The position numbers and the translations under genes are program-made. Of a stretch of 64,000 nucleotides of DNA, positions 1-10,653 are shown piece by piece. The notes under the pieces were generated by a model. It did not search any database, was not told the DNA's origin, and saw nothing but the letters and a program-made list of their open reading frames with translations. The first letter of the stretch is position 1, and every line of letters starts with the position of its first letter. This DNA comes from Gaeumannomyces sp. JS-464 (taxonomy: Eukaryota; Ascomycota; Sordariomycetes; Magnaporthales; Magnaporthaceae), in NCBI GenBank assembly GCA_002197995.1, contig NGZR01000002.1, positions 6,510,001-6,574,000 of the forward strand. Reading direction: 5' to 3'.

Positions 1-899
1 GTGGCAGTGCCGTTGGCGATCCGCCAGGTATTCTGGCGCATCATTTTCATGTGGGTTGGTTTGGTCCCTTGGTCACATTTGTGGGCGCAGTCTGACACAC
101 AAAGCACAGTTACATGGGGTCTGCCATCTTCTTTGGCTTAACGTGCCCTTGGGACGCCGACGGCCTGATCAGCGGTGGCAGCCGGGCTCTGCGGAGTCCT
201 ATGACGGTGGCAATCCAGAACGCCGGATGGGCGGGCGGCGTGCATCTGATCAACGCCTTCATCTTCGTGACGTGTCTGAGCGCCATCAACTCGAGCATTT
301 TCATCGCCAGCCGCACGCTTCTCTTCATGGCGCAGGACCGCATGGCGCCGCGCTTCCTGGGCTGGACGGACCGGCGCGGCGTCCCGATCCCGGCCATCGT
401 GGTCGCCAACGCGTGCGGCGTTCTGAGCATGATGAACATCTCGACCGGCGCGGCGCAGGCCTACGCTTACATCGTCAACCTGTCTGGCGTTTCGACCTTT
501 TTGGTCTGGGGCGCTATCTCGTTTGTGCACGTCCGCTTCCGGGCTGCTTGGATCGCGCAGGGCCACGCGCCCGAGGACCTGCCCTTCCGCTCGCTCTGGT
601 ACCCCTGGAACGCCTACTTCGGGCTCGGCGCCAACGTGTTCCTGGCGCTGGTGCAGGGCTGGTCGACGCTGGTGCCCTTCGACGCGGCCACTTTTGTGGA
701 TGCGTACATCCTGCTGCCGCTGTTCCCCATCATCTACCTGGGGTATAAGCTGGTGTTCAAGACAAAGGTGCGGAGGGCGCTGGAAATAGACCTGGTGTCG
801 GGACGGCGCAGGGATCTGGAGGAGGACAAGGAGATGGACCAGGGAACACTCGGCGGCGAGGCTCTGCCACTGTGGAGGAGGCTGTGGAACAGTTTCTGA
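1..899 (+). CDS. Amino-acid permease, C-terminal part (5' end outside window)
   Basis: Plasma-membrane amino-acid/proton symporter of the fungal YAT/APC family, seen from about the middle to the C-terminus (279 residues). Exon 1..50 joins 110..899 over a 59-bp intron (51..109), giving FWRIIFIYMGSAIFFGL across the junction, as expected of this family. Several hydrophobic membrane segments follow, with the conserved SAINSSIFIASRTLLFMAQD stretch, then a polar, acidic cytoplasmic tail ending WRRLWNSF. The family is known for amino-acid uptake; the substrate cannot be told from this part. No frameshift is seen. Confidence 0.93.
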
Positions 900-2982
900 C
901 GACCAACAGGATGTCCAGGGGTCGTGTGCGTGTGTGCCTACCCGACGACGAAAGCGGAAGGGTCACCGAGATGGTCCGCCGGTCAGGCGGTTTGGCCTCT
1001 TCAGACACGTGCGTAATTATACGGATTTCTGGGCAAACAAATGCCCACCTCGCAGGGAGGATCCGAAACCTCCCTTTCGTCGTTGGTTCATTCGCATTGA
1101 AAGAGCGAGGAGGACCTGCTCTTTACGGAGTTGGCTGTTGGGCGGGGACGCTGCTGGGTGCTGGGCTCAGGTCGCATGTGGGCCAAGCAGGATCAATGAT
1201 CGCCCCGGCTACGCACAGAGCTGATCGGAGGGCGCACCGCAGGACAGGCTGGCACATCTCATTTGCCACAGCGAGGGCTCGCGCGCATTCTCAGCCGTCA
1301 GCGCGGACTCCTGCAGGCCGGGCCAAGCTGGCGGTGGCCCAGACTATGGAGCCAGTGCAGTCAGCCGGGGCCTGGGCCTGGGCATGCGTGGCCGTTGGAA
1401 CGCTCGCCCTGTGCGTTGTCTGGTCTTGATCCATCCATCGTCTTGGGTTTCTTTCGAAAGTCAGTCAGGCTGAAGCTGACGAGCCGAGTCTGGTGGCCGG
1501 GTCAGTCGCGCAAAAAGTCCTCGCAAAAGCCAACGCCCCCAGACCATTTCTCCTCCTCGATTGTGGTTTGTTTTTTTTTTCCCGGCTGTTTTCCCGTCCG
1601 TTTGCAAGACAGTCAACAAAAGCGCCTTCCCAGCGGTCGGTCCCCAACGACAACAGCAATAGCTGGCGCCACAAGCAAATTGGCTCCAAGCCTGCCCGGG
1701 CCGGACTGCAAGCTTTGGCGTGTGGGCTGTGCTGTTCGGGGCTGGAAGATGGCTGGGTTGGGTCTCAGGCTAGCCGAAAACGTGCTGGGTCAGAGCTTTC
1801 GGCACCCGCCAATTTCCATCACACTTCAGGATGCATTTTGGTCTCCCGCACTGGCCACCGCATATTTCCAAAGACGGCTTTTTCCAAACCGGGCATCACC
1901 TCAATTGATCCACACTAGCCTCAATCCAATCTTTAACGGCGATAGCACTGCTCAAACCGTCAGCAGCCTCAGCGTTCCATCCACCCTGTTGCATCCATCG
2001 CGCCTGTGGCGACACCTCGCTTGTGCTCCCTTCCACGTACCCTGTATCCACATGTTCTCCTGTGTGTGTGAGACGCCAGGGTCGGTTAGGTCGCCGAACA
2101 GCCCAGATATCTGGGAAACCCGCAGACCGAACCCATCGGCGGGCCACGCGCAGCAGCACAGTGCTCGAGTGGGCGGGTGTGACATGTCGGTGCAGGGTGC
2201 AGCGCTGCAGGCGAGAGAGGCGGACAGGGAAGCCAGCTGCGGGCCAGCAGCTGCGAATTAACGCTATCCAGAAAAGAAGAGGGCTGGACTGGCCCCAAAA
2301 GAGGGCGAATGGGCGCGCGCCACCAAATATAGGGCCCCTCCCAAGCGCGGGCGGTGAGATCAGATGGGCAGGCTGTGAGGAAGCCATCTGCGTCCGGTTG
2401 GCATCACAAGTGAGATGCCCGACGCTTGGGAAGGGCTGAGCCCCCAAGTGCTGCTGTTTCCGCCTGCCGGCATGCAGCTTCTTCCTCGTCGTGTTCTGCT
2501 ATCCTCCGCCATCGGGCTGGCCTGGCCTTGGCCGCTTTAGCGTCCAAGTCCTGCGCATGCGCTCTTCACTACCAACATGCAACCTTGCCGAAGCTTCTTG
2601 GCAGCACGAGGGTGCAGGCTTGTCAGCCAGTTGGGGTCCGTTGATAAACCTGGGGGATGCCGCAGCTGGCTGCTCGTCGGTGCCGGGGGGAACTTCCGCC
2701 AAGTATCGGTGTTTTTTTGTTGCTGGTTTTGTCCTGACCATCAGCCGTCCTCCCTCCGCCTCCTTCTGATTACGTCTTTTTTCCTTCTTCCTCCTTCCTT
2801 TTAGTTTTTTTCTTTTCTCTTTTGCTGTCGTATTTCCACCGACAGTCGTTGGTCCACTCTTCCCTGACGCTCATCAAACTGAGATTGGAACCGCATCCTC
2901 GGGAAGGGACCTTCCTCCCTCACAATCTCTCCTCGACGCATCCTACCTTGGCCTAACTTTCCCACAGGGATTGCTACACGCA
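900..2982. other. Intergenic, about 2.1 kb
   Basis: No convincing gene. Open frames here are short, overlap in several frames and have no family-like composition. The last 250 bp (about 2740-2980) is pyrimidine-rich, typical of a fungal promoter or 5' UTR, and leads into the gene starting at 2983. Confidence 0.6.
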
Positions 2983-4355
2983 ATGGCATACTACCAGGCC
3001 TTTGGGCTGACGTGCCCGGACGAGGGCAAGTTCTACGTGTGCGAGAAGGCGGCGGTCCAGTTCATGGGCTGCTGCACGTCGGACCCATGTGCCGATGGCT
3101 CGGGGAAGTGTCCCAAGGCCAACTTGAGGAGATCGAACTTCTCTCCTGGCCAATACTACGACATTCCGGAGCAGGACTGCGACGGCTACCCAAGAGACAA
3201 GAACTGGTTCACCTGCACGGGCAGCAGGTTCATCGGATGCTGCGCCGACAACCCATGCAGCCCCAACTCTTGCCCGAACGACAAGCTTCTCCCAGCAAAA
3301 CTCAGCGACAAGACCATGAACCGCAACAACTTCCTTAACCCGACCACCTCCGGAGCCCCACCACAACCGGGTCGTCCAGTCCGTCGACGGGGACTGTGGT
3401 GCCAAACACCCCCGGCGTCCAGCAGCAGCAGTCTGGCCTCTCTACAGGGGCAATTGCCGGCATCGCTATTGGCGTCGCCGTCCTGTTCATCATCCTGATT
3501 GCTCTGTTGATGTACAAGTTCGGCTGGAGCGCAGGAAAGCGCAAGGAGAGGAAAAAGGCACCGGTCCTACCGCACATGACGCAGTCCGAGTATGACCCCA
3601 ACGAGCCGGCGCCGTATTACGACAGCGGCAATAAGAGCGCCGCCGGCCACCCCAATCCATTCAGAGGTTTGTGGCGCCAACATACTCTCCTCTATTTGTG
3701 GCACAGCTGCTAACATTGCATCCCAATATTAGAGTCTTATATGAGCGGCTCGACCGCATTCAGCTCTCCACGCAGCACCATGTTTTCGAAGCACCATCAG
3801 TCGATGGGCGCACTCTCGCCCGACGGACCCAACTCTGCCTACGCCGCCAGCGACGGGGACCCGCGTCAGCCGAGCCCGTCGTACAGTCAGCTGAGCTTCC
3901 ACAGCAACGCCCACACCCCGCAGGTAGGCGCCGCCACCAATCTCCCGGTCGTCTACGAGATGGACTCGACCTCAAGGCCGCACGAGCTTGCCACCAGCGA
4001 CGTCCCCTCAAGCCCCGGGCTCCAGTCAGGCTATGTGCCGGCCTCGCCATCCCAGCAGCCGCCGCAAAACCCGCAGTACATGCAGGCGCCGCAGCACGCG
4101 CGGGCACCCAGCTTCGACACGCCCATGACGTCGCCCGGCCACCCGCCGGCCAGCCCGTTGGTCTCGGACTCCGACGCCGGGTCTCAGTACGGGTCGCCCG
4201 TGGGGTCACCAAGGATGCCGTCGACCATGTTGCCTCAAAACGGCGGTTACACTTTTGTTCCCGGCGACTCTAATGGCGGTTTTGCCCACGGCCAGAATCA
4301 ACCTGGCCAGCGGGTATACAATGCGTACAACGCGCCACCCGGGCCAAGGGAATAG
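2983..4355 (+). CDS. Cys-rich single-pass membrane protein, uncharacterised (one apparent frameshift)
   Basis: About 435 residues in two exons, 2983..3666 and 3733..4355. The 66-bp intron has a GCTAAC branch site. The N-terminal part holds two related cysteine modules, each with F-x-GCC-x3-PC and a later CP (FMGCCTSDPC and FIGCCADNPC). A Ser/Thr/Pro linker, one membrane helix (about residues 150-175, IAGIAIGVAVLFIILIALLM), a basic stop-transfer stretch (KRKERKK) and a Ser/Pro-rich tail follow. There is no clear N-terminal signal peptide. The reading frame slips by one missing base between about 3340 and 3375, in a C/A-rich run of the linker, with no GT-AG intron to explain it. The architecture suggests a cell-surface protein of a common ascomycete type; the function is unknown. 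Confidence 0.75.
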
Positions 4356-5665
4356 CGCCTGTATCAGCATGGGTAATGCCGAAGGTGATCAGTGTTGTGT
4401 CGACGGCGATATAATGAAGGGAATAGAAAAAAAATATGGGTTTAGTCGGGAACGAGGATAATAACCATTTCTCGCTCATTTAGAGTCATCTCCTCTGGGG
4501 TCAACGAAGCAGCCCCCATTTGTTTCCTTGTTGTTATTATATGATATCCAGCCATTTCTTGCAGTCCTGCTGGTTGCCGTTTCTTAGCCTGTCGAGTTAC
4601 ATATTGGTAAGAATTCCAGATATTTTCCTGTTCAGGTGACCGATGTCGTCGCATCGACCCGAGATGGGCCGGTCTAGGCCCTCTGCGGCACAACCTGCAG
4701 TGAGCGGAATCACTCTGGCTCGGGTAAATGCAGCGATCGCCAGGCTGCCTGCCCATGGGCTCGGATGGGTGTTTGAATGCAGGCTATTAGCCAAGGATAC
4801 GACGGCGCAGATAGTGCAACTCCCCACCCTCAATATATCTGCCGTACCCGCCAGCCAGCCATCGACGAGGGACTACGTAAGGCCCATTTGGGACTGCGGC
4901 ATTGCTTGTCAGGTTCCCGTCCGTCTTGGCGAACCATGGAGCAGAACCCAGACCAGGGAAGCCCGAACGGCCTCGGCGGCCGCTCCGTCCACGAACACGG
5001 CCCAGACGGGGAAAAGAGAGACAACACCACCAATACAGCCATGATTATGCCACCACCCCGCTTCCTGCAGATCCAGTTTCTCTGCGGATAAAATCGCCAA
5101 GAGAAACCTACTAAGAGATCCCAGATATACACACACGCTCATCTATCCCAATCTAGCGGGTCGGTTAAGCTGCCAAGGCGTCATATCCCGGGAGCTCCCT
5201 CGGCCAGTTATCCTGCGCCGTGCCGCCGTGCCGCCGTGCCCCCGGGAAACTGCGTACGCCTTCCCGGGCAAGGGCTGTGTTTTTTGTTGGCGTACTATCC
5301 CGTCGTCATGCCATCCCCGTCATGTCGACATCGCTCCACTGGCCGCGCTTGCCTGGACTCCGGAACCGCACATCACCCTCCCTGAATCACACACACGGAG
5401 GGAGCGAAGCGAGGCCGCGTAACCCCCTATTTCGGCCACCGCGGGATGCGAAGTCATCCCTAGGTTTTATGGAGGGTATACACGCTCTGGTGTACCTGGG
5501 GGACGGTGTCTGTGAGGGGCTGTTATATGAGGTTTGGCTTCCCTTTGTGTTGTGAAGCCTGGCCCGCTCGAGTCCGGCGTTGCTTGGCCATTGCGGCCCC
5601 TTGACGAGACTTGGGCAGGCCGATTTCCCATTATAAGCAAGACCTTTTGTAGTTCAGCCGCCGCC
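4356..5665. other. Intergenic, about 1.3 kb
   Basis: Contains the 3' flank of the membrane-protein gene and the promoter of the glycosyltransferase. I see no gene, RNA or clear repeat. Confidence 0.55.
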
Positions 5666-7464
5666 ATGGAGCCCGCCGATAGGCCCAACAAAAAGGTCCT
5701 TTTCCTTACCAATTGCGAGCGCGGCCAGTCGACGGTTGTGCTCGCCGCCAGCCACGCGCTCCTGACGGCGCCCGGCGAGGACGTCGAGGTGCACATCGCC
5801 TCCTTCGCCAACCTCGCCGCCGACGTGCGTAAGGCCTCAGACGATGCTCTGGCAGCCGCCGCCGCCGCCGCCGCCTCCCCCTCCGCCTCCTCCACCGCCC
5901 GGCCCATCGTGTTCCACGCCGTCCGCGGCGTCGGCATGGCCGAGACGTGGCAGGGCGTGCTGGCGAGCGGCGCCGCGGGCGAGAACGTGATCCAGATGCC
6001 GCGCCGCTGGTGGGAGGCGCCCGCCAAGCTGCGTGCCCTGTTCCGCGTCATGCAGCCGTGGGATCCGGAGCGCTTCGTCGAGATCTACCAGAGCCTGCTG
6101 GACATCATCCGGGAAGTCGGCGCCGACCTGGTCGTCATCGACAACGTCTTCCCCCAGGCCCTCACGGCCTGCCGGTACCTCGGGGTGGACATGATGGTGC
6201 TCAGCCCAAACACCATCAAGGACTTTGCACTGCCGTTCCAGCCGGGCGGGGTTGCGCTGTGGCAGTTTCCTTGGTAAGTGAGCGAGCCTTCTCTCGGGCT
6301 TCCCGCCTTTTGCCCGCCGTCAGTAAGCATTAACGTAAAGCCAGCGTCGGCACCGCGTTCCCATACCCCGTGCCACTCCACCTGATCCCCCTGAACATCT
6401 TCCTCGTCCTCGTCATCATCTACATGACCATCACGGACCCGCACACCAAGGCGCTCGCGGCGGCGGTCGAGAAGCACACCAAGGGCGCGCGCTACACGAC
6501 CCTGACGAGCCTGGCGGCCACCAAGCGCCTCGACTTCAAGGTCCTGGTCTCGAACCTCCCCGAGATCGAGTTCCCGCTGCGCTTCATCCCGTCCCACCTG
6601 GTGCCCTGCGGGCCCATCATCCGGCCGGCGCGGCCCTGCGCCGAGGCGTCGCCGGACCTGGCGGCGTGGATCGCGCGCGGGCCGACCGTCTACGTCAACC
6701 TAGGCACGCACGTGTGGTACTACGGCCCGCAGGAGGCGTTGCAGCTGGCCGGGGCGCTGCGGATGATGCTAGACCGGGCGGACTCGGACCAGGAGCGGAA
6801 GCTGGGGGGCCTGCAGGTGCTGTGGAAGCTGGTCAAGTTCAAGGGCGAGGACGGCCGGTTCGACTTCCCGCTCGACGAGCCCGGCTGCGACATGCACAAC
6901 ATGCTGGGGAGGTACATGGACGCCGGCAGGGTCAAGATTGTCGAGTGGGTCGAGCCTGAGCCGATCGCGGTGTTGGAGGAGCCCAACGTCGTGCTTGCGG
7001 TTCACCATGGCGGCGCCAACAGCTTTCTCGAGGCAGTGAGGTAAGCAGAGAAGCCCCTATGCCACCTCACAGAAGAGCGACCGTTTTGACAAGCGACAAC
7101 TCGCAGCGCGGGAGTCCCCCACGTCGTCCTCGGCGTCTGGATGGACACGTACGATTTTGCCAATCGAGCCGAATACCTGGGGATCGGGATATGGGGGAAC
7201 AAGAGATCCAAGCCGGGCTGTCGGGCCGAGGAGCTGGGCCCGGCCCTCGTCGACGTCCTGATGGGACCCAGGTCGGCGCAGATGAAGCACAAGGCAGCCG
7301 AGCTGGCGCGCCTCTGCGCGGCAAACGGAGGCGGGAGGGCGATGGCGGCCAGGACAATGCTGGACGAGATCGCAACGTTGCGACAGGCGCGGATGTCGAA
7401 GCAGGACGGCGACGGGGACGAGGTCGGTGAGCACAAAGGGGAGGAGAAGGGTCAGCCCGCCTGA
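5666..7464 (+). CDS. GT1-family UDP-glycosyltransferase
   Basis: 553-residue enzyme expected to move a sugar from a UDP-sugar to a small lipophilic acceptor. Exons are 5666..6273, 6345..7040 and 7107..7464; introns of 71 and 66 bp. The start is the first ATG of the frame (GCCGCCGCCATGG). The N-terminal domain opens with KKVLFLTNCERGQSTVVL, the GT-B entry strand, and continues with GVDMMVLSPNTIKDF and FPYPVPLHLIPLNI, typical of fungal members. The donor-binding C-terminal motif HHGGANSFLEAVSAGVPHV spans the second intron, followed by DTYDFANRAEYLGIGI. There is no signal peptide; the hydrophobic LIPLNIFLVLVIIYM may touch membrane. Relatives often glycosylate or detoxify hydrophobic compounds. 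No biosynthetic core gene lies nearby, so the substrate is open. No frameshift. Confidence 0.9.
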
Positions 7465-8167
7465 GGCGGTGCTGGGCCGTCGGGAACTGTGCAGTGAGGT
7501 CTGGTTTCAGATCATGCATGGGCCTTGTGGCCTGGTCCAACTTTCTGTACTTTTGAGATCAGCTCTGGCAGCTTTCGAGGAGCTTACACTCGGTACGAAT
7601 TGCCGAATCAAGTGCAGCGCCAAGGAGACGACTTGTCCCAATAACTGTGAGCCGGTGGATGGACGCCAGGGTTGCTGGATTGGCACCCATCAGATTGGCG
7701 GAACCAATTTAAAGTCGACGCCAAGCGGGCGGACAGCAGCACAGGCGATCCTCGCCTGCAAGGACGCTCAGCTTTACGTACAGACGTTGCATTTCTCGTG
7801 TCCCGAACGACGCGCCTGACGTCACGCGCCTCCTTTGTCTCGGAACCTCAACTGCCAGACCCTTTGCGCTTTTGCGTGTATGTCCACCCACCATCACCAC
7901 CTAACTTTCCCAACACCTTCTCGCCAACCTGGAAGATAATCGTATGACAAGTTCCAGCTTGGCGCTGCGGTGACCTTTGTGTTGGCCCTTCAAAAATGCA
8001 CCCAGCTGTCTCGCCTCCAAGGCCACCAACTCAGCCCTCTGGGGAATGCTGAGCATCCAAGACGGCGCCAGGACGCATGGGCCCTTCCCATCTCTCGACG
8101 ATGCCAACCAACAGCCGCCCCGTGAAGAATCTCCGGGCCGCGCGAAGGAGCCACGAGCCCTCCATCT

Positions 8168-8190
8168 CCCCCCCCCCCCCCCCCCCCCCC
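8168..8190. repeat. Poly-C tract, 23 bp
   Basis: Uninterrupted run of 23 C. It lies 0.7 kb upstream of the small secreted protein gene. A G24 run lies 0.2 kb downstream of the same gene, so on one strand the two runs are complementary. Confidence 0.98.
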
Positions 8191-8740
8191 GAATTGTGCG
8201 GATTCGGCCGAAGTCCGCCCAATATGGAAGATTTCCTTGGTCCTGCTGCTAAATTCCGCCTCGCCCCGCGCGGGACGTGACGCCAAAAGCCGGCGCACGC
8301 CTCAGCTCGACCTCGTATTTGCCTGGTGGCGCAGGATCTTTCTCTGCGAGCCCGTGTAGCCTCAGCCACGTGCGCCGAGGTTGAAGCCTGGTGACCCTGC
8401 TGATGGACGGACGTGAAGTGCGCGCCAATCGCTGTTTCTTTTGCTGAAGCCATCGCGGGCATGCACGAGGCCTTCACGTCCTCAGGGTGGATGAGAATCC
8501 CGCCGTGGGATGACATGCCAAGGTTTCTGTGGGACACAGGGGCATCTCCAGATTGTTTGCCGGATGAGGCAAAATGGTCACTACACCCCTGAACGCAAGG
8601 CTTTCCTTGGCCCGGGACTGCAACGTTGTGTCTTCTATTCTTGGACATCGTCACGTTGACGGTAGTGTTGATGAAATTTCTGGAACTGCATTCCAATTCC
8701 CCAATATTAAGACATCTTGGCTGCTCCGCCGATCTCCTGG

Positions 8741-8748
8741 TATATAAA
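8741..8748 (+). promoter_or_regulatory. TATA box of the small secreted protein gene
   Basis: TATATAAA lies 148 bp before the ATG at 8889, in a CT-rich leader. Strong TATA boxes are typical of highly or conditionally expressed secreted-protein genes in filamentous fungi. Confidence 0.6.
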
Positions 8749-8888
8749 CTCACATAACTCTCCTTCTTGCATCTCTTCCGATTGTCAGCTGCACAGGCCG
8801 CTCTCGTCTGCAGATCACTTCGACAAGCCCACATCAGATCAACCAAGCCCAAAGACCTCTCTCAAAGTCCACCACCCCACCAATCAAG

Positions 8889-9326
8889 ATGCAGCTCCTC
8901 AACACCATCCTCCTGGCCACCGCCGCCACCCTCGCCTCGGCTCTGGTCCCGCCCACGGCCGCCACCGAGCACCTCCTCGCCAAGCGGTGCTCGCCGATGC
9001 CGAACCCGGACCTCTACCACGGCTACAAGCCGCCGTCCCCGTGCTGGCACACGCACACCCCGGACTGCGTCAACCACATCCCCAACGGCACCGAGCAGTT
9101 CGTCAGCGAGGCCCGCCGCACCGCCGTCGTCATGGGCGTGTCCGACTACTGCTTCGCCGACATCGCCGAGGAGCAGGTCCGCGAGGCCGACGGCCGGCCC
9201 ACCTGGGGCTGGCGCCAGGAGCACGGCAAGCTGACCCGCGTCCCCGCCACAAACATCCTCGTCATCACCGAGATGTCCGACGACGCCATCAGGCGCTACA
9301 AGGCCCTGCAGGTCACCCCGTACTAG
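8889..9326 (+). CDS. Small secreted cysteine-containing protein
   Basis: 145 residues without introns. The N-terminus is a clear signal peptide (about residues 1-19, ending ASA). A possible pro-region follows, ending in LLAKR, a Kex2-type dibasic site at about residue 36. The mature part would be about 110 residues with four cysteines (RCSPMP, SPCWHT, PDCVNH, DYCFAD) and one NGT glycosylation site. I do not recognise the family. Size, secretion signal, dibasic site and even cysteine number fit a secreted effector-like or small cell-wall protein; this is inference only. It has its own TATA box and lies between the C23 and G24 tracts. Confidence 0.8.
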   Translation: MQLLNTILLATAATLASALVPPTAATEHLLAKRCSPMPNPDLYHGYKPPSPCWHTHTPDCVNHIPNGTEQFVSEARRTAVVMGVSDYCFADIAEEQVREADGRPTWGWRQEHGKLTRVPATNILVITEMSDDAIRRYKALQVTPY

Positions 9327-9670
9327 AGGCTTTGCGGTCGGCGAGCAGAGAGCTGGCATGATTATGGTGTTGTGAAGCTCGTCAGAAAAGGGGAAGGGGG
9401 TGGGTTAAGCACGAAAGTTGGTTAACCGGTGGCTGATGACTGTTTATTCTCAAGCAAATAAATTCATGACTGATAAATCAACACATTTGATGCACCATGT
9501 CCTTGTATCGATGGCCTCAGACCTGATGATTTGGGGGGGGGGGGGGGGGGGGGGGTCAAAAAATTGACATTGCTACTCCCGCCGCATTTAGTATCATGAG
9601 GAAACGATATGAATACCTAGTTTAATCAAAGGATCCCCGAAAATCCTCCTAGGAACAAAATTCCCCCAAT
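9327..9670. other. Convergent intergenic spacer, about 340 bp
   Basis: Lies between the 3' ends of two convergent genes. It contains the G24 tract and AT-rich probable polyadenylation sequence (AATAAATTC near 9457). No gene. Confidence 0.6.
9533..9556. repeat. Poly-G tract, 24 bp
   Basis: Uninterrupted run of 24 G, about 1.34 kb after the C23 tract. Confidence 0.98.
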
Positions 9671-10653
9671 CTATTGGTTTGGCACACTTATGAGTCCTTC
9701 CTCGACCTTCATAGCCTGGCGGAAATTCCTCCAGATTTTGACCTCATCGTGGATGTCAAGAGAGTCAGGGTCCAGCTCGTTCTTGCTGTTCTCCCTCTTG
9801 TCGACAATCTTGGCGCGGATCTCCATCAGCTGGTCGACGATATTCTGCTGCTTTTGGACGGGGGCGCCGCCGTAGCAGTACTGCACTGTCGCGCCGATGG
9901 TGGCGGGGTCCATTTGCGTGATGTCGACCGACGAGACGACGACGGCCACGGCCACGACGTTCTTGGCCACCTTAATGAGCGTGTCCGAGGTGAAGGCGTA
10001 GGTGTAGAGCAGCAGGTCCACCCGCAGGGGTAGCCCAGAGCCCCGACGGTGATGAAGCTTTGATGCGGGTTGAGTTTGTAAGCTTCGTGCCCTTTATCTC
10101 GCCGTAGACGAGGTGCAATCATACCGGGAAAAAAAACCCCGAACTTTCGGGAAAAACAAGAAACAAAAAGGGGCTCCGGAATAACACGTACTACTTGGTA
10201 TCCTGACTGGAATTCCCGGTGGAATTGCCGAAAAGCGCCTTCAAGCCCATGGAGAGGACGGAGCCGATTCCGTCAGCGATGTCTCCACTAGCAAACTGCT
10301 TGTAAGTATTTTTGACTTCTGCAGCCAGCTTGTCGCCGTCTTGCTGGACGCTGCACTTGACAACAACATCCTCACTGATCATCTTGACGATGGGAATCTT
10401 CATCTGATCCCTGTCGTTCCTGCGCAAAAGAAAAAAAAAAAAAAAAAAAAAGGGCACATAAACAATTAGTTTTAAAATGCATCGGGAGTGGGCAGTATGA
10501 ACAGACGAAAACTAACATGACTTGGGCCTTGAAGAGTTGGATCTGGAGCTTGGCCAGATCCTGGAGAGCAGTGAGGGAGTCAGTGGTCATCTTCTCGGCC
10601 TGTTCGTTCTCCTTCTTGGCCTCCTCCCTGACGGCAGAAACCGACTGGCCCAT
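9671..10653 (-). CDS. Uncharacterised fungal protein, three exons
   Basis: About 258 residues. Exon 1 is 10653..10517 (MGQSVSAVREEAKKENEQAE, helical). Intron 10516..10420 has a T21 tract before its CAG acceptor. Exon 2 starts at 10419 (NDRDQMKIPIVKMISEDVVV). The last exon ends at 9671 and contains VDLLLYTYAFTSDTLIKVAK and VVSSVDITQMDPATIG. The second junction is ambiguous. Donor GTACGT at 10191 joined to 10082 needs no frameshift. A weaker donor at 10207 joined to 10097 keeps the more protein-like HQSFITVGALGYP but then needs one missing base in the G4 run at 10027-10030. There is no signal peptide or membrane helix. The domain pattern resembles a widespread ascomycete family of unknown function. 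Confidence 0.6.
10431..10451. repeat. Poly-A tract, 21 bp, inside an intron
   Basis: Uninterrupted A21 on the plus strand, which is T21 on the coding strand. It forms the pyrimidine tract just before the exon 2 acceptor of the minus-strand gene. Confidence 0.95.

Larger units (their letters stand above)
7465..8888. other. Intergenic, about 1.4 kb, with a C23 tract and a TATA box
   Basis: No gene supported. It includes the C23 tract at 8168-8190 and a TATA element at 8741, listed separately. Confidence 0.6.
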
